Under the pieces are notes generated by a model. The model worked only from the letters and a program-made list of their open reading frames with translations. It ran no database searches and was not told the origin of the DNA. 17,682 nt of DNA from Alphaproteobacteria bacterium (GTDB lineage: Bacteria; Pseudomonadota; Alphaproteobacteria; Micropepsales; Micropepsaceae), in the NCBI GenBank assembly GCA_015654715.1, contig JAATGK010000468.1:1-17682 (forward strand), in the 5' to 3' direction. Shown in pieces: positions 13,703-17,682 of the stretch. Both the position numbers and the translations under genes were made by a program. Position 1 is the first letter of the stretch. Each line of letters opens with the position of its first letter.

Positions 13703-14722
13703 ATGAGATATGGACCGAAGACGATAGCGGCGGTGGCGGTTTTTGCTGGCGTTGCCACAATGGCCTCGGCCGCCGATCTGAACGGGGCCGGCGGTACGGC
13801 GATCTATCCGGTGCTGTCGGTGTGGGCGCAGACATACCAGCAGAAGACCGGCAACAAGGTGAACTATCAGGCCATCGGCTCGGGCGGCGGTGTCGCCCAG
13901 ATCAAAGCCAAGACGGTGGACTTCGCCAACACCGACAAGCCGCTGACGCATGACGAACTGACGGCGGCGGGACTGGTGCAGTTCCCGCAAGTGGTGATCT
14001 CGATCGTGCCGGTGGTGAATCTGCCGGGGATCAAATCGGGCGATCTCGTGCTCGACGGACCGACGTTGGCCAACATCTTCCTCGGCAAGATCACCAAATG
14101 GAACGATGCGGCGATCAAGAAGCTGAACCCGAAAGCCAAGCTGCCCGAGACCGCGATCCTGGTGGCGCATCGCTCCGATGGTTCGGGCACCACCTTCAAC
14201 TTCACCGATTATCTCGGCAAGGTCAGCCCGGAATGGAAATCGCAAGTCGGTTCCGACACCGCGGTGCAATGGCCGGTGGGCGTCGGCGGCAAGGGCAATG
14301 CCGGCGTGGCGGCCACGGTGCAGCAGGCCGCCGGTTCGATCGGCTATGTCGAATATGCCTATGCCAAACAGAACAATCTGGTCGCGGCCGATCTGATCAA
14401 CGCGGCGGGCAAGCGGGTCAAGCCGACGATGGAAGCCTTTGACTCGGCCGCCGCGCATGCCGACTTCAGCAAGGTGCAGGACTTCCGTTTGATTCTGACC
14501 GATCAGCCCGGTGCCAAGAGCTGGCCGATCACGGCGGCAACCTTCATGCTGCTGCGCACCGACGCCGACGTCGCCAAAAACCGCGACATCCTGAAGTTCC
14601 TCGACTATGCGCTGCGCCAGGGTCAAGCCGACGCCAAAAAGCTCGACTACGTGCCATTCCCGGACGTCACCATCAAACAAATCGAAGTCTCTTGGAAAGC
14701 CACTCTCAAAGCGTGGCCATAA
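13703..14722 (+). CDS. pstS: PstS-type periplasmic phosphate-binding protein
   Basis: The 339-residue protein is closely similar along its length to E. coli PstS, the periplasmic receptor of the high-affinity phosphate ABC transporter. A signal peptide occupies residues 1-23 (cleavage after MASA). The phosphate ligands are present in order: T32 in GAGGT, S60 in IGSGGG, D78 in FANTDKPL, and R157, D159, S161, G162 and T163 in HRSDGSGTT. The phenylalanine after the first threonine in E. coli PstS is alanine here, but that contact uses the backbone. Long identical stretches such as GSIGYVEYAYAKQNNL support the call. A purine-rich ribosome-binding site (AAGGG/AAAGGGAA, 13686-13697) precedes ATG by a normal distance. 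No pstC, pstA, pstB or phoU is present and I see no Pho box in the 43-base gap upstream. Co-directional placement with the exoprotein genes suggests a specialised copy, perhaps expressed with them. Confidence 0.92.
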   Translation: MRYGPKTIAAVAVFAGVATMASAADLNGAGGTAIYPVLSVWAQTYQQKTGNKVNYQAIGSGGGVAQIKAKTVDFANTDKPLTHDELTAAGLVQFPQVVISIVPVVNLPGIKSGDLVLDGPTLANIFLGKITKWNDAAIKKLNPKAKLPETAILVAHRSDGSGTTFNFTDYLGKVSPEWKSQVGSDTAVQWPVGVGGKGNAGVAATVQQAAGSIGYVEYAYAKQNNLVAADLINAAGKRVKPTMEAFDSAAAHADFSKVQDFRLILTDQPGAKSWPITAATFMLLRTDADVAKNRDILKFLDYALRQGQADAKKLDYVPFPDVTIKQIEVSWKATLKAWP

Positions 14723-14741
14723 GAAACCGGAAGGGAACGCT

Positions 14742-14771
14742 GCGCGTCTGGCCGTTTTGGGCCGGGCGCGC
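14742..14771 (+). terminator. GC-rich hairpin after pstS, probable terminator or attenuator
   Basis: The arms GCGCGTCTGGCC (14742-14753) and GGCCGGGCGCGC (14760-14771) pair over 12 positions around the loop GTTTTG. Ten pairs are Watson-Crick and two are U-G wobbles in + strand RNA. On the - strand the same positions would be A-C mismatches, so the stem is best formed in the + transcript. It starts 20 bases after the pstS stop codon. No T-run follows (only ATTTGATT), so it may act as a 3' end stabiliser or weak terminator, not a classical intrinsic one. Confidence 0.55.
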
Positions 14772-14888
14772 CCGCTCCATTTGATTGAGCTTACCTGTTA
14801 CCCGGTCAATGGCAGAGGAGGGCTGTTGCCGTTTTTGCCGAGTTCTCGGAACCACATCGTCGCCGAAGCGTTATGCGCGTGCCGATGT

Positions 14889-14901
14889 GGAGGACGCCAT
14901 G
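14889..14901 (+). promoter_or_regulatory. Ribosome-binding site that fixes the paoA start
   Basis: GGAGGA at 14889-14894 lies four bases before ATG at 14899. In-frame starts further upstream (TTG 14785, ATG 14809) would add a Cys/Arg-rich stretch, and place the twin-arginine motif far from the N-terminus. The 14899 start is therefore preferred. Confidence 0.6.
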
Positions 14902-15519
14902 GCGGATCCGGGTGATGACGCACCAGACGATGAAACGCCTGTTTGGGGTACGGACATCTCGCGGCGCACGGTCCTGGTAGCGGGCACCGCTGGGTCAACA
15001 TCGATGGCGTTTTTGGATCCGGCGGACGGCCGACCGCGCCGGAACGTTAGCCGCACACCGGTCGAATTGACGGTAAATGGCCGTCGCCAGCACCTTGAAA
15101 TCGATCCCCGCACGACATTGCTCGATGCTTTACGTGAGCATTTGAATCTGACCGGATCAAAAAAGGGCTGCGATCATGGTCAATGTGGCGCCTGCACGGT
15201 TCATGTCGGCGGTCGGCGCGTGTTGTCTTGCCTGACGCTGGCCGCCGCCGTGCGCGAGCCGGTGACCACGATCGAAGGTTTGTCACCAGACGGCGCACTG
15301 CACCCCATGCAGCAGGCTTTCATCGATCAGGATGCCTTTCAGTGCGGCTACTGCACGCCGGGACAAATCATGTCGGCGGTGGCTTGTGTCCGCGAAGGTC
15401 ATACTGGGAGCGATGCGGAAATCCGAGAATTTATGAGCGGAAATTTGTGCCGCTGTGCCGCTTATCCCCACATTGTTGCCGCGATTAAGCAGGCGAAGAC
15501 GGCGATGGAGAGGGGCTGA
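14899..15519 (+). CDS. paoA: Periplasmic aldehyde oxidoreductase, [2Fe-2S] subunit (PaoA-like)
   Basis: A 206-residue iron-sulfur subunit of a xanthine oxidase family enzyme. The N-terminus carries a twin-arginine motif, SRRTVLV at 21-27, after an acidic lead, as in E. coli PaoA (YagT). The plant-type ferredoxin domain (about 54-125) binds one [2Fe-2S] cluster through C91, C96, C99 (CDHGQCGAC) and C111. The helical domain (about 135-200) binds the second through C149, C152 (CGYC) and C184, C186 (CRC). These clusters carry electrons from the molybdenum centre towards FAD. The hydrophobic part of the Tat signal is weak and I see no clear cleavage site, so it may stay uncleaved. The stop codon overlaps the next start by one base (TGATG), a sign of coupled translation. 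Substrates of related enzymes are aromatic and other aldehydes; the exact one is not readable here. Confidence 0.88.
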   Translation: MADPGDDAPDDETPVWGTDISRRTVLVAGTAGSTSMAFLDPADGRPRRNVSRTPVELTVNGRRQHLEIDPRTTLLDALREHLNLTGSKKGCDHGQCGACTVHVGGRRVLSCLTLAAAVREPVTTIEGLSPDGALHPMQQAFIDQDAFQCGYCTPGQIMSAVACVREGHTGSDAEIREFMSGNLCRCAAYPHIVAAIKQAKTAMERG

Positions 15520-16529
15520 TGCGCGCCTTTGAATATAGCCGCGCCGCCAGCGCTGCGCAGGCCGTGCAAGCGGCACAGACCGCATCGCATGAGCCGCCGA
15601 CTTTGGCATCGGCCCAGTTTCTGGCGGGCGGCACGACCCTGGTCGATTTGATGAAACTTGACGTCATGCGGCCAAAGCTTGTGGTGGACGTCAACGATCT
15701 TAGTGGTTCGTTCGGCGCGATAACCACGGACGCCAAGGGATTGCGATTGGGTGCCTTGGTGCATATGGCCGAGGCCGAAGAACACCCCGTTGTGCGCCGC
15801 GACTATCCCGTCATTGCCCAATCGCTGCATCTGGCCGCCAGTGCGCAGATCCGCAATATGGCGACGCTCGGCGGCAACGTGCTCCAGCGTACGCGCTGCA
15901 ATTACTTTCGCGATACGCATTGGAGCCAGTGCAACAAACGCGTCATGGGGTCCGGTTGCGCCGCGCTCACGGGGGTGAATCGTAAGCATGCTGTGCTCGG
16001 CACCAGCCCGCATTGTATCGCGACCTATGCCGGCGATTTTGCGCAGGCGCTGATTGCTTTGGACGCTTGGGTTGACATCGCCGGTCCTCGCGGCGCGCGC
16101 ACGCTCCGATTTGAGCAACTGCACGTGGCGCCAGGCGACAATCCCCGCGTGGAAACCACGCTGGCGGCCGGCGAGCTGATTACGGGTTTCGTTGTCCCTG
16201 CGGCGCCATGGACGCGGCGTTCGCTGTATCTCAAGATACGCGATCGTGAATCCTATGAGTTCGCCTTAGCATCCGCCGCAGTGGCGCTCGATATGGACGG
16301 CGAACACGTGCGTGAAGCCCGTATTGCGCTCGGCGGCGTGGCGACCAAGCCCTGGCGCGCGCGGGAAGCCGAAGCGGTCCTCAAGGACCAGTCTCTAAAC
16401 CAACAGACTGCAGCACGCGCGGCGGAGGCGGCGTTTGCCGGAGCGGTCAGCCACGGACAGAACGACTACAAACTGGAACTCGGGCGGCGAACACTGGTAC
16501 GGGCGTTGCTGGCGGCCAGTGCGGTATAG
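15519..16529 (+). CDS. paoB: Periplasmic aldehyde oxidoreductase, FAD subunit with [4Fe-4S] insert (PaoB-like)
   Basis: This 336-residue flavoprotein belongs to the FAD subunit family of molybdenum hydroxylases. The FAD-binding loops are seen as AGGTTLVDLMK (36-46) and IRNMATLGGN (111-120). A cysteine-bearing insert follows, with C127, C138, C147 and C166 in the same spacing and wording (QRTRCNYFRD, CNKR, GSGCAAL, LGTSPHC) as in E. coli PaoB (YagS), where these residues hold an extra [4Fe-4S] cluster found in few family members. The C-terminal part (about 225-330) is the CO dehydrogenase flavoprotein C-terminal fold, with LKIRDRESYEFALASAAVAL. It has no signal peptide and would be exported with PaoA. 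Its ATG shares a base with the paoA stop, and its stop lies 11 bases before paoC. Confidence 0.88.
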   Translation: MRAFEYSRAASAAQAVQAAQTASHEPPTLASAQFLAGGTTLVDLMKLDVMRPKLVVDVNDLSGSFGAITTDAKGLRLGALVHMAEAEEHPVVRRDYPVIAQSLHLAASAQIRNMATLGGNVLQRTRCNYFRDTHWSQCNKRVMGSGCAALTGVNRKHAVLGTSPHCIATYAGDFAQALIALDAWVDIAGPRGARTLRFEQLHVAPGDNPRVETTLAAGELITGFVVPAAPWTRRSLYLKIRDRESYEFALASAAVALDMDGEHVREARIALGGVATKPWRAREAEAVLKDQSLNQQTAARAAEAAFAGAVSHGQNDYKLELGRRTLVRALLAASAV

Positions 16530-16540
16530 GAGCGGCCTAG

Positions 16541-17682
16541 ATGACAGGAATTGGCACGCCGCAGTTCCGGCTCGATGGTCCGGCGAAGGTCACGGGAACG
16601 GCGCATTACGGTTCGGATGTGGCACTGGCGCACCCCGCGTATGCGGTCCTCGTCACTAGCGCCGTGGCGCGCGGGCGCATCACCGCTATCGACGAACGGC
16701 AAACCCGGGCGGTAACCGGAATCATCGAGGTGTTCACCTATCGCAATATCGGCAAAATCGTTGCCGGCGAGATCATGGGCCAGCAAGGTTACATGGGCTC
16801 GAGCTTGGCGCCGCTGGCTTCGGCGGAGATCCGCTACGCCGACCAGATTGTCGGTGTGGTCGTGGCCGAGACGTTCGAAGCGGCGCGCGAAGGCGCTTAC
16901 CGGCTCAAGCTGTCCTACCAGGAAACAGCGCCCGCCGCGGGCTTTGACAGCGCCGGTGCCGAGATGGTCGCGGCGGCGGAGGCCAGTAAAAGTCACCAGG
17001 ACCCCGCGGTCGGCGATGCGGAAGGCGCTTATGCCAACGCCTCCGTCAAACTCGATCAGCGCTATCATACCGCCACCGAGCACCACAATCCGATCGAGCT
17101 GTTCACGACCGCTTGCGCCTGGAGTGGATCCAAGCTGACGGTTTGGGAATCCAGCCAAAATATGTGGGGCTTTAAATACGGATTGGCTCAGCAACTCGGT
17201 ATGCTGCCGCAAGACATCCACATCATTTCTCCCTTTGTCGGGGGGGCGTTCGGCAGCCGCGGCTCGCTCACCCAACGCACCGCCATCATCGCGCTGGCGG
17301 CGAAGAAAGTGGGTCGGCCGGTGAAGCTGATGACGTCGCGCAGCCAGGGGTTTTCCATTGCGACCTATCGCGCCGAAACGCGCCATCACATCAAGCTCGG
17401 TGCCACACCTGGCGGCAAGCTGGTGTCGCTCAGCCATGAAGGATGGGAGGTCACATCGCGCCCCGATGCCTATATGGTGGCGGGCACGGAGTCTTCCACC
17501 CGCCTTTACGACTGCCCAAATGTGGCTTCAAAAGTCTCGATCGTTCATGCCGATCGCAACACGCCGGGATTCATGCGCTCGCCGCCCGAGACGCCCTATC
17601 TCTTCGCGCTCGAATGCGCGATGGACGAGTTGGCTTATGCGCTGGATATGGACCCGGTCGAACTTCGTCTCGTCAATGACAC
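16541..17682 (+). CDS. paoC: Periplasmic aldehyde oxidoreductase, molybdopterin subunit (PaoC-like), 3' end outside window
   Basis: The frame is open to the right edge and gives 380 residues, roughly the N-terminal half of a catalytic subunit usually above 700. The start is supported by AGGAG at 16528-16532, eight bases upstream. Residues 10-125 are the aldehyde oxidase a/b hammerhead domain (RLDGPAKVTGTAHYGSD at the start, VGVVVAETFEAAREGA near 105-120). The molybdopterin-binding domain follows, with PFVGGAFGSRG at 231-241 and FMRSPPETP at 344-352, then DELAYALDMDPVELRLVND at the edge. The enzyme oxidises aldehydes to carboxylic acids with water as oxygen donor. E. coli PaoC has GGGFGGK at the first loop, so this belongs to a somewhat different branch. 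The catalytic glutamate near the C-terminus is not in view, so activity cannot be judged. A PaoD/XdhC-like cofactor-insertion gene would be expected downstream. Confidence 0.88.
   Translation, partial: MTGIGTPQFRLDGPAKVTGTAHYGSDVALAHPAYAVLVTSAVARGRITAIDERQTRAVTGIIEVFTYRNIGKIVAGEIMGQQGYMGSSLAPLASAEIRYADQIVGVVVAETFEAAREGAYRLKLSYQETAPAAGFDSAGAEMVAAAEASKSHQDPAVGDAEGAYANASVKLDQRYHTATEHHNPIELFTTACAWSGSKLTVWESSQNMWGFKYGLAQQLGMLPQDIHIISPFVGGAFGSRGSLTQRTAIIALAAKKVGRPVKLMTSRSQGFSIATYRAETRHHIKLGATPGGKLVSLSHEGWEVTSRPDAYMVAGTESSTRLYDCPNVASKVSIVHADRNTPGFMRSPPETPYLFALECAMDELAYALDMDPVELRLVND

Noticed and set aside
13607..14680. Antisense open frame of 357 codons opposite pstS
   Set aside because: The + strand is an unmistakable PstS; the antisense product is His/Arg-rich with no family features.
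14785..14815. TTGAGC as a -35 box of a promoter for the pao operon
   Set aside because: No acceptable -10 hexamer is found at the proper distance; the promoter was not called.
14785..14898. N-terminal extension of paoA from TTG 14785 or ATG 14809
   Set aside because: There is a strong ribosome-binding site just before 14899, and the extension would bury the Tat motif behind a long Cys/Arg-containing lead.

Overview
The window is a gene-dense stretch of a GC-rich bacterial chromosome, with every recognised gene on the + strand. The most likely source is an alphaproteobacterium. This rests on the company kept by the genes (a giant filamentous-haemagglutinin-like exoprotein, an OmpH/Skp-like protein, a SapC-family protein and a PaoABC-type aldehyde oxidoreductase) and on codon use; it is inferred, not proven. 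I see no tRNA, rRNA, CRISPR array, insertion sequence or integrase.

Region 1 (1-11688) is one uninterrupted reading frame of 3895 codons that enters from beyond the left edge. It encodes the central and C-terminal parts of a giant secreted beta-helix protein of the filamentous haemagglutinin family, ending in the C-terminal module usually called DUF3739. Its signal peptide and N-terminal secretion domain must lie upstream.

Region 2 (11685-14722) holds four co-directional genes packed behind it: an exported OmpH/Skp-like periplasmic chaperone whose possible start overlaps the exoprotein stop, a SapC-family protein, a small protein resembling the TonB/TolA C-terminal domain but with no membrane anchor, and a PstS-type periplasmic phosphate-binding protein with no PstCAB partners in view. 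The spacing (overlap, 178, 3 and 43 bases) suggests one or two transcripts. A reasonable reading is a surface-exoprotein locus: giant exoprotein, periplasmic chaperone, two accessory proteins of unknown function and a phosphate-binding protein. The joint function is inference.

A strong GC-rich hairpin (14742-14771) then closes this block. Region 3 (14899-17682) is a separate tight operon encoding a periplasmic molybdenum aldehyde oxidoreductase of the PaoABC type: a Tat-exported [2Fe-2S] subunit, an FAD subunit carrying the four cysteines of the extra [4Fe-4S] cluster, and the molybdopterin subunit, cut by the right edge after 380 codons. The subunits would fold in the cytoplasm and cross the membrane together on the Tat signal of the small subunit.

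The most interesting material is the exoprotein cluster: a C-terminal cysteine pair that may be a surface anchor, an aromatic-rich insert in the beta-helix, and the unusual grouping with SapC, TonB-C-like and orphan PstS genes.
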